Assembly (NCBI GenBank): GCA_016808115.1 | Contig: JAEQBH010003858.1 | Location: 62,001 to 126,000 of the forward strand | Direction of reading: 5' to 3' | DNA length: 64,000 nucleotides | From: Tetrastigma voinierianum | Lineage: Eukaryota; Streptophyta; Magnoliopsida; Vitales; Vitaceae | Part shown: positions 11,420 to 23,029 of the stretch, in pieces | Layout of the letters: each line of letters starts with the position of its first letter | Numbering within the stretch: position 1 is the stretch's first letter | Translations under genes and position numbers: made by a program | Notes under the pieces: model-generated | Databases searched by the model: none | What the model was told of the DNA's origin: nothing | Seen by the model: only the letters and a program-made list of their open reading frames with translations

Positions 11420-13590
11420 TGTTTATTCGGGACTCCCGTAGAGCATGTGGCTTATTCTTATGCGTGGACTTATACTTATATTAGACTTATTTTCGCCTGA
11501 CTCCCGTAGAAGTTACATAACTTATTCTTATGCAGAACTTCTACTTATAACAGACTTACATTCATTCTGACTCCCCCGTAGGAGTTGGCGTAACTTATCT
11601 ATGTCTACTTATAAATGCATTTCTCTACCTTTCATTCGGGACTCCCGTAGAGTTACGTAACTTATCTTGCAGACTTCTACCATACTATGGAGTTTTACAC
11701 TTGTTCTGAGGTACCCGTAGGTATCATGTGATTACTTTAACGTGTAATCGGGTATTGCGGAACTTATTCTTATACCGAAGTACTTGTAAGTACTACAAAA
11801 CTTATACAGTACTTCGTATCTTTACTTGTACTACGAAGTATATCCCGTCTTAATTAACTTATACCGGTATTTCGAGCACATACCTAGATTTCGGATCTTA
11901 TACGTAGACATGTAACTTACACATGTATTTCGCATCTCATACATGTATTACAAAATTTATAATTGTCTTACGCATCTTATATTTCAGGCAAGGTACCCGT
12001 AGTACAACAAGTCGAACTAATCATAATCGTATCACATACGGTTAGATCGACGTACGCAGATACATATCATGACATTAGTCCAGAGCAGTACGTATCGCAC
12101 GCATACATATACTCTTATTTTACTGGATATCGAGAGTACCCTTAGTACTCATCGGACTTTATACTTGTTTTACTGACACGAGTACCCTGTAGGTACTGGC
12201 GTAGCTTAATCGTATACGAGGCCCCTAGGTACTATAAAAACTTGATGAAATACGCAGAGCACCCGTAGTGCACATGCAACTTAATCGCAGGCGCACAAAA
12301 CTTAATCCAATACGTGGAGTACCATTAGGTACTACGTAACTTTAATCGATACGTGTGACTTATCGATATAGAGTACCAGAGGCATCTACAGACTTGTTCG
12401 ATATTGTAGACTTATTAGATATATGAGCACCGCAGGTACTACAGACTTACTAAATACAAAGAGTACCCTTAGTACTACTCGAACTTATCATCAGACTTAT
12501 TCAGAGACAAAGAGTACCCATAGTGTACTACTGCACTAAATCATTGGACAGAATTAACTTAATTAAATACGGAGTGTCTTGGGGTACCATGTGTAACATT
12601 GGGATACGTGAGCATCACCGTGAGGTACTACAGAGCTTAATCAGAGACAGGAGTACCCGTAGGTACTACAGAACTTATTCAGAGACAGGACTTGTCAAAT
12701 ACAGGAGTACCCGTAGGTAATACAGAACTTATACTTATGTTACTAAGACAAGAGTACCTCGGGTACCATGTAACTTATCAAATACGTGAGTACCCGTGAG
12801 GTACTGGCGTAACTTAATCAGATACGTGAGTACCCCCTAGGTACTACGTGTAACTCGATGAAATACTTGCGAGTACCCATAGTACTACGTAACTTAATCG
12901 AATACAGGAGTACCAGAGTACTACGTAATCCTGCAGAGATGTAACTTAATCGAGACTAACTTATTCGATACGGAGTACCCGGTAGGGTACTACTTTAACT
13001 AAATCGTAGACATGACATAACTTAATCAAATACGTGAGTACCCCAGTACTACGGCATTTTCGATACGTGAGTTAATCGGGACCTAACTTATTCAGATATC
13101 GAGTACCCGTGAGGTACTACATAACTTATACAGAGACAGGAGTACCCATAGGTACTACAGGACTTATTCAGAGACAAGACTTATCAGATACAGGACTTAT
13201 CAGATACAGGAGTACCCGTAGGTACTACAGGACTTATTCAAAGACAGGAGTACCCGTAGGTACTACAGAACTAAATCAAATACAAGAGTACCCGTGAGGT
13301 ACTGCTACTTTAACTTAATCGATACAAGACGTAACTTATCAGATATGTGAGTACCAGAGGGTACTACTTCTGAATTTATCGATCGTGAGACCGTAGGTAC
13401 TACGTGACTTAATCGCAGACAGAGTTAATCGTGAGACGTGAGTACCCATAGGTACTACGTAACTAAATCGAGACACGTAACCTATTTAAATACAGAGTAC
13501 ACCCGTAGGTACTACATAACATTTTCGTGATACGTGAGTACCCGTAGGTACCACGGAAACGTATACCGAGGTACATTAAGATCTTTATTC
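11420..13590 (-). repeat. Mini-hairpin arrays in LTR B: ACTCC and AGTACC stems
   Basis: ACTCC-type units run from about 11420 to 11680 and AGTACC-type units from about 11700 to 13590. Well-kept copies are at 12652-12667, 13211-13226 and 13249-13264; the last two are exactly 38 bp apart. About thirty AGTACC units are recognisable. Frames such as 12523-12720 and 13109-13297 are just translated repeats. Confidence 0.85.
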
Positions 13591-13689
13591 TTATTCTCTA
13601 TCTCGTATCTTATCATATAATCGTCGACTTCGTAATCAAGAATACGAATGAGTAGACACAAGACAATAAGCACCGAAGATACTACACAA

Positions 13690-13880
13690 GACTCGAAATG
13701 CCGTGAGCATTGTCGTGACAGATGCCTTTAGCACTTAATAGGACAGATACCGTAGGGCACTAATCAAAAAAGTACCGGGCTACTAATCGAGTGCCTGAGC
13801 ACTAATCGTGAGCAATCGGGCACTAGTCAGAGTGCCGAGCACTAATCGTGAGTATCCGGCATTAGTCGTGATGTATGCAA
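13690..13880 (-). repeat. Mini-hairpin array in LTR B: AGTGC stem (degenerate)
   Basis: This array matches 8715-8960 of LTR A, with AGTGCC..GCACTAATC units at about 20-24 bp. Most loops are shortened (AGTGCCTGAGCACT, AGTGCCGAGCACT). Confidence 0.7.
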
Positions 13881-14554
13881 GAACAATAGAGTATCAAGTA
13901 CTATTCAGACAAGAGTGCCGTGTCATTTAATAACTAAGCCTTAGATGGTTTTACAATTATATGAGGTCAAGAACTTACTATCTTTATCAGGCATTCTTAA
14001 ATTCAGTGTTCATGACGCATCGCCCTTCATATACCGGTTAGGTATGATGTGTATGTAATCACACCTTATTCATGGATTCTTATTCTTCTATGAATCTACT
14101 CTTTACCCAAGAGTTGGAATCACTCCCAATCGTATCATACAAATCGGTTATGGCATTTTCATGCCAAATAAGCCTGCATTTGCTCGAGGACACTTGAAAT
14201 ATTTATTTTCCAGTGCCTGTCTTGATATTTGGCACCGTATTTTGTATTCCTTTAAATCTAAGGTGCTAAGGTTCTATTCCAACTGGAATCACCCAATTCG
14301 AACAGGAACTCAAGTTGCGTGAGAAACAACTGGACTACTCAATGTTCAAAATTTGGAATCAAATTTTCTTGCACATAGCCCCACTTTGAGTGAATTTTTG
14401 GGCCACTTAGGATCAGATTTTGGCGATGCCTTCTCTTTAAGTTTGGTTCTCCTTGAAGTCTATTTTACGTAGCCACTTGAATCACTCAAATCGGATAAGA
14501 AATGAGGAATTTATGGCCAAAATACGAAAACTGGTCGAAACAGGAAAACTGTAT

Positions 14555-14675
14555 CGCTGTACCGGTACAAGCTCGTTGTACTGGTACTGCTCGTTGTACC
14601 GGTACAACTTGCCAAAAATGACCAGAACATTAGGTTGTACCGGTACAAGTTCAAATTGTACCGGTACAAGCCTAA
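14555..14675. repeat. Cluster of TGTACCGGTACA palindromes in LTR B
   Basis: Perfect or near-perfect copies of the 12-14 bp palindrome (TT)GTACCGGTAC(AA) occur near 14558, 14595, 14635 and 14658, with a TACTGGTAC variant near 14579. Degenerate forms are in LTR A (9660-9775) and LTR C (23780-23860). They lie roughly 0.9 kb inside the start of the LTR in element sense, away from the hairpin arrays. Confidence 0.8.
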
Positions 14676-15569
14676 AGTGCCTGTAATGTGTGTTTTCTCC
14701 CATTTTTCCATACTTTTTGAACCCCAATCAACTCTATACCTCATAAACACTTCAACACACATCAAACCATTTCTAATTCACCTTGGAATCTCTTTTCATT
14801 ACCTCCTTCAATACTTATCTTAGTTCAAAACTTATCATGAATACTTCAAAACCCATTCCAATATGGGTTACAACTCATACACAAATCAAACTTCAAGGAT
14901 TTGTTAGGGATTTATTCTAAACCCTAATTCAATTACTCTTAATTAACCATGAATTCATCCTCAAAAAAGAGAGAGGATTTCATATTTTTGTGCCATATGG
15001 GTTTTACCCACCTTACTTGGGCCACCTATTTTTGGGTTAAATGGAGTCCCTAGGGCAAACCCCATGTTTGGGGACAAACTATTAAATCAAATTCAAGCAT
15101 GACAATTCATACATAATCTCTTAGGAATCCATAGCCAAAGTAGTTTCTTACACTCGCTTGATTCGTCAATCCTCCTTCTTCCTCTTCTCTCTTCTTCCTC
15201 TCTTCTTTCCCCCTTCTTCTCTACTTTAGTTCTCCCCCCAATTTGAGACCAAATTGGTCTTTTAAATCCCATGGATTTGATACTGTGTTTGGCCCTAACA
15301 AAACCCATTTTTAGTTTAACTTTTATTTGCAAAATAAACATCCTTGGGCTATTTATAGTTCAATCTCCTTTATTTTATTTTGGCCTCAAGTCTTTTTTTA
15401 CATAGGACTTTAAGCCCTTTTGGACAATTCATAATTTTATCCTAAATCTTGTAAATTTCCTGGGCTCGTTTCCATGTTTCGTGATTTAACTCATGGCAAT
15501 AAATTATGCTTTTCTACAAAATACTCCTAAACATGTCGAAAAACGACTAGGTATATTTCGGGTGTTACA

Positions 15570-17275
15570 CAAGGTATGGAACCAAACCCCTAGAAAGTTG
15601 TATTTGATGTTTAAGAAAACCCTAATCATCCATGGGTTTTGCTCATGGTTGGTTTAGATGATATTAGGATGTTACTGGTGAGCGATTCTCATGTTTCGGG
15701 ATTTCGGGGTGACGGGAAAACGCAAAAGTGCAAAACTGAAAATCCGGGGCATTATCGGGCTCCTACGCCGTGGCGTGATACCCTCTGCCGCGAGGCCGAG
15801 GTGCCAAATGGCACCCTAAGACATGCAGATAGCATTGCTACGCCGACGAGCTACTGCTCACAACAAGCAATTTGATTTTTTTTTCGAACACTGTGATCAG
15901 ACATTGATATTAAGAACCTAATGGGTTTGACAATGAGGGTTCAAATGAGGATAAACTAAATGAAACGACTGCACTTCCCGCATATATTCGTTATGTGAGT
16001 ATGCTATCACTGTAATGTGATGTGTGATTTGCTAGGGGTTAATGAGGATCCCCTAACCTAGGGCCGAGATTGAAGGCAAGGCAAAAAGAAAGAGATAGAT
16101 TGGTTTGTTCTATCTTTTCCTATTCTCGTTTTAAGATTTGAAATGTTTGTTCTAAATGTATAAGAAAAGCATATTGATTTGTTTTAATTGATTTGAGACA
16201 ATTGATTATGAAATGTTTACATATGAAAATTGCAAGAGTATTGAAAATGAATTGTTTATATAAATGTACATATTATAATGTATTTTGCTATAAAGATCAA
16301 CGCCTTCATAAATGCCAACCGCTTATTTCAAGATATGATGGGATTGATATATCAATAAGTGTCAAATTAGCAAGATCATTTAACAAACAGATAGATGTAC
16401 ACCGATCACAGCCAAATGACAAGATTCGTGAGTGTTCACGAATTTGATTTATTTTTTAATAACTAATGCTAAATTTCAACGGACCGAACTGTTATAAAAC
16501 AATGTTTTATGTTTGCCAGGTGTACTCGCTGGATCAGGCCGTGATTCCGATATCCTCAGATAATTTAAAACATAGGTTAAATTCATTGCGGCGTAACTGA
16601 ATTGATTTTGAGATTGTTGACATATTGGTATTGAAAAGTATGATTGCAAATTGAAATGAAAAGAGCATAGTGAAATGCATGATTTAAGAGAATGATTTAT
16701 CGTGATATGAAAGCCAGATATTTGAAATGACAATGACCATAAATGATTGTATATGAAATAACATATATATTGTATTGACATTGATCATCCAAAAATTTGA
16801 AAGTTTGTTTAGTAAAATTTCATAATTTGACTAAACCCAAACTTAAGAATTAAACAAAACACAAACATGAAATGTCAAAGATGTACTTTAATTAAACAGA
16901 AAGAAATGCAAGATCGAGGAGCTTTGAGTCATAGAGAAAGACGGCGGAGTATGCTCCGACATATACTCGCACCCCTTTATTATTCTTTTTTTCAACATGG
17001 ACATGAAACAATTTGAACTCGAACATTTATTTTATAATACCTGGAAAAGGCTTGATATGCCTTTTTAGTAATTGTACTTTTGTATAAATGTAATGTTAAT
17101 GGGCTTGCCCCTTTAAAAACGCTTCCGCATATTTGAAAGGGCTTTTATGTCAACTGAAATGTAACGCTTTCGCGTGTTTTTGATAAATGATTTTGATAAA
17201 GTGATATAGTGGTATTAGAGCATCCGGATCCGGTTCGAACCTGCCAATCGGGTCGGACCGAAAAGGGGTGCTACA
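15570..17275 (+). repeat. Plus-strand LTR remnant (solo or truncated)
   Basis: The last 60 bp (CGGTTCGAACCTGCC, CGGGTCGGACCG, GGGGTGCTACA) are the inverse counterpart of the border at 24973 (GGCCCGACCCGATTGGCGGATCCGAACCGG), so this LTR points the other way. A TGGTATTAGAGC box (17210-17221) resembles a primer-binding site but lies inside the LTR. No matching partner or internal region is seen. The frames at 15639-15875 and 16193-16447 show no recognisable domain. Confidence 0.6.
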
Positions 17276-17628
17276 CACAAGACGTACGGAGGTGCAAAAG
17301 CCTCTTGAGGCTCAGCAGCCACTTGAGGCGCGAATTTTTTAAGCACACCATGTCTTAATATAAATAAAAATAATATATCTCTACTAAATATTGTTCATAA
17401 TTTTATCTAATACAAAATACACAGCAGCAAGTCATCAAACATAAAAATCAAACATCACTAAAGGCTTTCCATCATCACAAACATTTTCAAAAAACAAAAT
17501 AACAAGCAAAAAAATAACAAACACAATTAGTGCTCTCATCACAAAATTCTAAGTTCTAAAACAAAATAAATACTATGGATCTGCATCAAATTCTAAATAA
17601 AGAAATCATCATCACATTATTCTCATCA

Positions 17629-17650
17629 TCAATATATATATATATATATA

Positions 17651-17702
<52 letters not shown>
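17629..17702. repeat. (TA)n microsatellite
   Basis: About 74 bp of alternating TA are interrupted once by a G (near 17651). Length is probably variable between individuals and hard to sequence correctly. Confidence 0.95.
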
Positions 17703-17705
<3 letters not shown>

Positions 17706-17989
17706 ATGTTTTTTTAATTATGTTTACAATTTTTTCAAAATTTACCTAGTTTACATAAATTCCTTCGAAGTTGTTTTATATTTTAATAAATTTTTACATA
17801 TTTTTTCAATTTTTTTACCAATTTTTTACATATTTTCAAATCTATTTCATTATTTTGCATTTTCTTCCTTTTTATATAAATTTTAAAAAATTTACTTATT
17901 TTTTACATACTCTTATGTGCTGTTTTTTACTTTTTTTTTTCATTATTTTTCAGAATGACATTTTTGTCATTAAGATAATCAATTTTAGT

Positions 17990-18185
17990 CTTCCGTATAA
18001 GCTGTTTTGAGTTTTTTTTATAAGCTTCTCTAATAAGGCACAAATGTTTCAAAAATCGCTTATAAGAGGTCGCGAACTATTATTATAAGCTCTTTCAAAC
18101 ATCTACAATTTTTATCAAAAGTACTTATATGAAAAGATAAGCTCAAATAAGTTATCGATAAGCTCTTCCAAACGCACCCTTAATA
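17990..18185. repeat. Fold-back element fragment with AAGCTTAT words (MITE candidate)
   Basis: TATAAGCT / AGCTTATA words recur in both orientations (near 17998, 18021, 18058, 18086, 18146 and 18160). The right end TCTTCCAAACGCACCCTTAA is a typical terminal word of small plant DNA elements. The partner left terminus and a target duplication were not found. Confidence 0.4.
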
Positions 18186-19071
18186 ATATTAAGTATTAAG
18201 TCATTTGTTTTTTTTAACATTTTATTTCTATTAAGTTTTTTTTTGAGGTTGAATTCTATTAGGTATTAAATTGTTTATTTTATATACTAAAATCAAATAT
18301 CTTAATAGCTTAATCTATTAAGAAAATTATTATATTATTTATTTTGTATAATTAAATAAAATATAAAATTCTTAATAATTCTAGTAATTTTAATTGGTTA
18401 AAACTTAAGTTTAATAAAATACAAAACATACTAATTCAAATGCATATTTCTAAATATCTAAAAACATGAAAATTTAAGTACATATTTTCTAATACCTAAA
18501 GACATCACATTTGATGCCAATATTTAATATCTCATTCCATACTATGATAAAAACTAAAATGACGAGCCTAAATTAATTTTTTTTAGAAGGACAAACCTAA
18601 ATTAAATTAAAAACATAATAATTCAAATACAAATTTATAAATATCCAAATAAGACATCATATTTGATGCTAATATTTTAGATAATTTAACATGAATTTTA
18701 GACGGTAGAAATTAGAAGGGGAAGAACTTTACAAAATTAACTAGCTTTGAAGATAAAGAATAGACTATGAGAGCGGATGAACACCCCCACCAAGGTATAG
18801 GATATCCCCTAAATTATACAGCTAGAATTTTGAATATATATATATATATAAGATAATTAAAACTGATTAATTTATTAAAATTTTGTTTGAATATTTTTCC
18901 TGCATACTCATTGTTATTTAAATATAAAAATAATGATAAAATTGTCGAAATTTCAATGAATGTAATCAAGAGACGGTTTCAAATAAATAAATTTTTTTTT
19001 TCAACAAATTGAAAATGAAAACGCATAATGCAATTGTGTGGTGAGATGCGCATAAGGTTTTGATTCCCTAC

Positions 19072-19810
19072 TGATGATGCCTTTTTCAACTGGAACTGGG
19101 TTGGAGCGTGTGGCTTCATACGATCAAGGCTAATGTAGGCTGGCAATGGGATGTCGGACGCCTCTGGATTGAAGTAGATCGCAGGCTGGTTTGCGACTTC
19201 GGGTTTGAAGGTATCGTCTCCGCAAAAACAAGAATGAAGGGGTCGGCAGGCTTCGCCTTTGGCCGCTCCGATGCCTGCCGCTTCTTTCGAGAGAAAAGAG
19301 GAATTTTTAGATTGCTTAAGATTTGGGTATGTTTTGCGCACCTTCACCGATGGGATAACCTTGTATTTATAGTGTATGTTCAACCGCTTGATGGTGATTA
19401 GATTTGTCTCTACTGATGCAGTATTTCATATTATCGATATCGGATTCGTAATGATATGTAAAGAAAGAGTTTATTCTGGGATAATCTTCCTTCCTTATTG
19501 GGGATCCGATTTGATGCCGACATAATATTATCTTTCTTCCTTATTGCGAGAGTTGGCTAGACTTATGGAATAATATATTATTAGGACTATTCTATTTTCT
19601 CGTAATTCGTGGAGACTTCCCATAATTGGTCTGGGCCAATCGGTTGGGCCCTTATTCGGGTCGCACCAAAGGCTTGAATGTCATGCCAGAAAAGGCCTAA
19701 ATGCTCCAATGGGCATGTCTTTCCCTTGGGGGTTTGGCCGACGAGCCTTAATGTTTCACACGTGGCCTCTTCAACCCGTGGGCCTCGTGAGCTTTATTGA
19801 ACCCTTATCG
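19072..19810 (-). repeat. 3' LTR of Tat element 1
   Basis: It is 739 bp and collinear with 35002-35750 (shared: GATGATGCCTTTTTCAACT, GATAACCTTGTATTTATAGT, ATAATCTTCCTTCCTTATT, GGAATAATATATTATT). The minus-strand reading of TTGTATTTATAGT (near 19362) gives a TATA box, ACTATAAATACAA, fixing the transcription direction. The frame 18979-19383 partly overlaps this LTR and is not a gene. Confidence 0.9.
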
Positions 19811-19823
19811 CTTGCCCCCAGCC
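19811..19823 (-). other. Polypurine tract of Tat element 1
   Basis: The minus-strand reading is GGGCTGGGGGCAAG, directly before the LTR start. A G-rich tract is the expected plus-strand primer. Confidence 0.75.
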
Positions 19824-19981
19824 CTTGTGTACCTGCCAGACGTAAGGCATAACGCGGTCTCGCTCGGGGTGCAACTTCCACTTGTTCGTCAATGATTAGT
19901 TAGGCTGCTAGTCAGCCATTTGTCTCTGCGGATAATGATGACTCCTTCTGCTTCGCGCCATTTCTCCCATTCCTTCGCCTT

Positions 19982-20917
19982 TTGTTTCTTTTCAAGGGAC
20001 ATCCTCTGCCTTGTGTGCCACGCTCAGACCTTTTCGCTTTTAGCGTAGTTCGGAATTTCCTTCTTAGTCTTCTGTTTGAAATGCCAGAGTCTTTCTCGTT
20101 GTCTTTCTCGATAATCTTTCGCCGATTTCTCGGGGTCCACGTGATCTTTGTTTTCTTTGATTTCTTTTCCAAGAAAGGGTTTGGGCTACTAATTTTGTTT
20201 TCATTATCCACTTTCACTACGGGTCCCGTCGCTCTTCTCTCTCGTATCGCTATGATTCTTCTCATTATTGGCCGGTTCCGACCGAATCGGTGTGTCTCCG
20301 ACCGTTTGGTCGGTGTTGAACTTCGAGATGCTCCCGAGGTGCCTCCCTCTTCTCGGGACAAGGGCAAGGGGAAAGTGGAACCCCGACAAATACCTGGGGG
20401 GTCGGAATATCTCGAGATCCGCCGCTCAAAGACGCTTTAACTCCGGTGGGACCTAGCAAGGCCTACCCTTCATACTGGGCCATCTTTGGGCGACGCATCA
20501 GCCCTCCCTTTGGCGTCGGTGGTCCCCTAACGTTTTGACCTCTATGTGGTCTCCGTGCCTAGGATGGTGTGTTTCTTCGGCGGCCTTCGATAACTGGTCT
20601 TCGCGCGCCCGCACTCCTTCATAAAAGGGGCTTTATAGTATTTCAATGTGTGTCCCGCTTCAACTCGCGCCCAATGGTCGGGGGTATCTGTTTGGGTCTC
20701 GCTGGTTTTCTTAGGGACAGGGCCTTGTCCCCAAAGATAGCCTCGCTTCTTTACCTTTAGGCCCGAAGGAGACATCCGAGGGCTTTCTTTATTTTTCTAA
20801 GCTGCCCGCGCCCTCCTCGGTGATTTCGATCTTCCCTCCTCCCATAGCCGCGGAAGGGACGCTATTTCTTCTGCTAGCGGTCTGAATCGGGAGTATGATC
20901 CTCTCGACAAGGATCGA
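19982..20917 (+). pseudogene. Antisense gene of Tat element 1, 5' part (cut by insertion)
   Basis: The plus strand, opposite to gag-pol, keeps a 152-residue open frame from 19982 to 20440. It is followed by further coding-like pieces to the insertion point, including 20569-20760 with an NSRPMVGGICLGLAGFL-like stretch. It corresponds in position to 47175-49935 of Tat element 2. Such antisense reading frames are known in Tat relatives; their function is not established. The frame is broken near 20440 and 20760, then cut at 20917 by LTR C. The minus-strand frame 19912-20367 is its shadow. Confidence 0.6.
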
Positions 20918-21779
20918 TGTCACGCCCTCAATCCCTACCACCTCGATTGGCGGATCCGAACCGGTTTCCGGGACGCGAGACCAAATACTGGGACTCTTTA
21001 CCTGATTTTTTTTTTTTTTTTTAAACCGAACTGATACCTGTGGGTATGGCCCACATCTTATAACATAGTCAAAATCTCATATACATTTACAGAGTCCCAT
21101 TTACATATACAAAACTGAACTTTTACATTTACAAATCGTATACTAACCTACATGTAGTGAACCTGCCAAGTGTGTCAATTCAAATATATGCGATGTTCAC
21201 GATGTCTTCCTATACCTACACGGATTAAAACTGCTGCTTTTTACGCTTAAAGGGGGAAGCATATCTTATAACTTATACTGATGCACATGCATTTAAACTG
21301 AATCATGATAAACATTTAACATAAACAGATATCAAAGTCTTCATGAATTCATATAATCCAATTTTATAACAGGTCAGATCATATTCAGAGCAACTAAGAC
21401 ATATAAAATGGCAAGGCATCCAATTCATCTCTTTTCATAACTCATGATTTTCTCGGGATTTCTGTGTCGGGTTCCTATTCTCGTGTCATCAAAATATTTA
21501 TGTCTACTTGTACTCAGGATCTTTATCAGAATGCTTATGTCTCCCATAGGATCCATATTTATACTTATTCGCATTCCTTATAAATCCAGACTCGAACTTA
21601 TACTTATAACAATCTTATACTTACTCAGAATTACACCCTATGGCGCACTTATCCTATCGATCTTATACTCATGACAAACTTATTCTTATCCGTGTCTTAT
21701 ACTTATAGCAAATGGATCTTATTCTTATTCGGATTTCCTCGTATAATTTGATCGAGCGATATGCTGTACTTATACTTAT

Positions 21780-22925
21780 CTCATATCTCCCGTAGGAGCT
21801 TACGTAACTTATACTTATACTACTGAGTTTACACTTGCCCCGAGGTACCCGTGAGGTACCACAGATTACGGAACGTATAACGGATTTCATTTAACTTAAT
21901 CTTATACGGAGTACCCATACTACTCGATCAAATGTCCGATTCGATACCAACTTGTGTTGGTACTCATATCCCAACAAGTCCTAGGTTAAATGATACCTAT
22001 ACTTATATTTCTGAGTACCCGTGAGGTGCTAATGGAGTTTATCATTATCCGGAGCTTATACGGAGATACCCGTAGGTATTACAGAAATTACATTAGTACT
22101 TCGTATCTTATACTTGTACTACAGAGCCTATCCTTATCTTACGGATCTTCTACTTGTACTACAGAGTTTATTCTGGTATTTCGGATCTTATCCTGGTATT
22201 ACGGAGCATGTACATGTATTTCTGATTTTATACATGTATTACAGAACTTATACATGTATTTCAGATCTTACATGTATATTACGGAACTTATACTTGTCTT
22301 ACGGAACTTATATTTGTGTACAGGACTTATTCTTGTCTTGGCTGTGATCTTATACTTCAGGTTAGCGTAATCGATTCTCAGATTGGATCTTATTCTCGCG
22401 AAGGCACCGTAGCACATGAGCCTGAATGCATCGTGATCATATCATATACAAGGTCGGATCAGACTTATACAGATACGGACATTAGTCTTTCGTAGGTACA
22501 TCATTATTCATTATACTTTAAGACTAGGCACGACTGGATTTATACTTATTTTACGTAACTCGTGACTTGCTTTAATGATACGAGTACCCGTGGTAATACA
22601 AAGACTTATACTTATGTTATCGAGACAAGAGTACCCTCGGGTACTACAGAACCTCTGATGAAATACGAGTACCCATAGGTACTACGTAACTTTAATCGAT
22701 CACAGAGCATCTGTGAGGTACTCACGTAACTTGCAGTAGACACGACTTAATCAGACGTGACTTATTCAGATATATTATACCCGTAGGTACTACAGACTTA
22801 TTCAAATAAGGCAGTATCTTGCATTTCACGGAACTTATCGATCAGGACTTATCTGTGAGACAGGAGTTAATCGTATATGTGACTTATTAGATACAGGAGT
22901 ACCCGTAGGTACTACGTAATGATCG
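21780..22925 (-). repeat. Mini-hairpin and related arrays in LTR C
   Basis: Units include CTCC-CGTA-GGAG (21787-21798), ATACC-CGTA-GGTAT (22066-22079) and about eight AGTACC-type units (for example near 22905). Between 22080 and 22330 a simpler 20-bp unit occurs: TTATAC.TGTATTAC.GA and variants, with ACATGT or TACTTGTA centres. Confidence 0.8.
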
Positions 22926-23029
22926 ATACGCAGGTACATTTAGATCTTACACTTATTCTTAATTCTTGTCTTATCATATGTCTATCTCGACTACCTAGAC
23001 TAACTTAAGAACCGAGTAGACACAAGATA

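Larger units (their letters stand above)
6131..15569 (-). mobile_element. Non-autonomous large-LTR retrotransposon, copy 1
   Basis: Two minus-oriented LTRs of about 4.5 kb (6131-10668 and 10974-15569) flank only about 305 bp. The internal DNA has a CT-rich PPT complement at its left end and a degenerate TCTGATACCA-type PBS complement at its right end, giving element orientation right to left. Flanks TAAGG / CAAGG are a near-perfect 5-bp duplication. There is no gag or pol. The PPT, pol tail, LTR start and PBS type match the chromoviruses at both ends of the window, so reverse transcriptase and integrase would have to come from such an element. The ratio of LTR to internal DNA is extreme: in LARDs the large part is the internal domain, and in TRIMs everything is small. 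Confidence 0.8.
10974..15569 (-). repeat. LTR B (5' LTR in element sense) of copy 1
   Basis: It runs from the degraded ACCGCCACACCCG border to GGGTGTTACA at 15560-15569, 4.6 kb, collinear with LTR A. Shared landmarks include ATATTATATACATATAAC near 11090, the hairpin arrays, the GGCATTTT.ATGCCAA block near 14150, the TGTACCGGTACA palindromes near 14560-14670 and the pyrimidine tract near 15170-15250. The paired LTRs differ by many small indels, more than expected for a young insertion unless the sequence itself is noisy. Confidence 0.85.
17276..19066. other. AT-rich intergenic DNA, no gene seen
   Basis: It opens with CCTCTTGAGGCTCAGCAGCC / CACTTGAGGCGCG, a common plant repeat word of uncertain class. 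The rest is AT-rich. The long thymine-rich frames 17575-17886 and 17771-18010 are translated low-complexity DNA. Confidence 0.7.

Noticed and set aside
8314..13297. Threonine- and tyrosine-rich repeat peptides encoded by the hairpin arrays
   Set aside because: The unit length of 38 bp is not a multiple of three and frames close quickly; the signal is at nucleic-acid level.
7230..13590. A CRISPR-like array of repeats and spacers
   Set aside because: The units are contiguous, the parts between palindromes are also repeated, and the DNA is a plant LTR.
17208..17221. AGTGGTATTAGAGC as the primer-binding site of an element starting there
   Set aside because: The LTR-like sequence continues about 55 bases further to GGGGTGCTACA, and no gag follows.
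17575..17886. A 103-residue plus-strand frame
   Set aside because: It spans the (TA)n microsatellite and T-rich DNA; the peptide is an Ile-Tyr repeat.
19912..20367. A 151-residue basic minus-strand frame
   Set aside because: It is antisense to the 19982-20440 frame, which corresponds in position to the antisense gene of the second Tat element.
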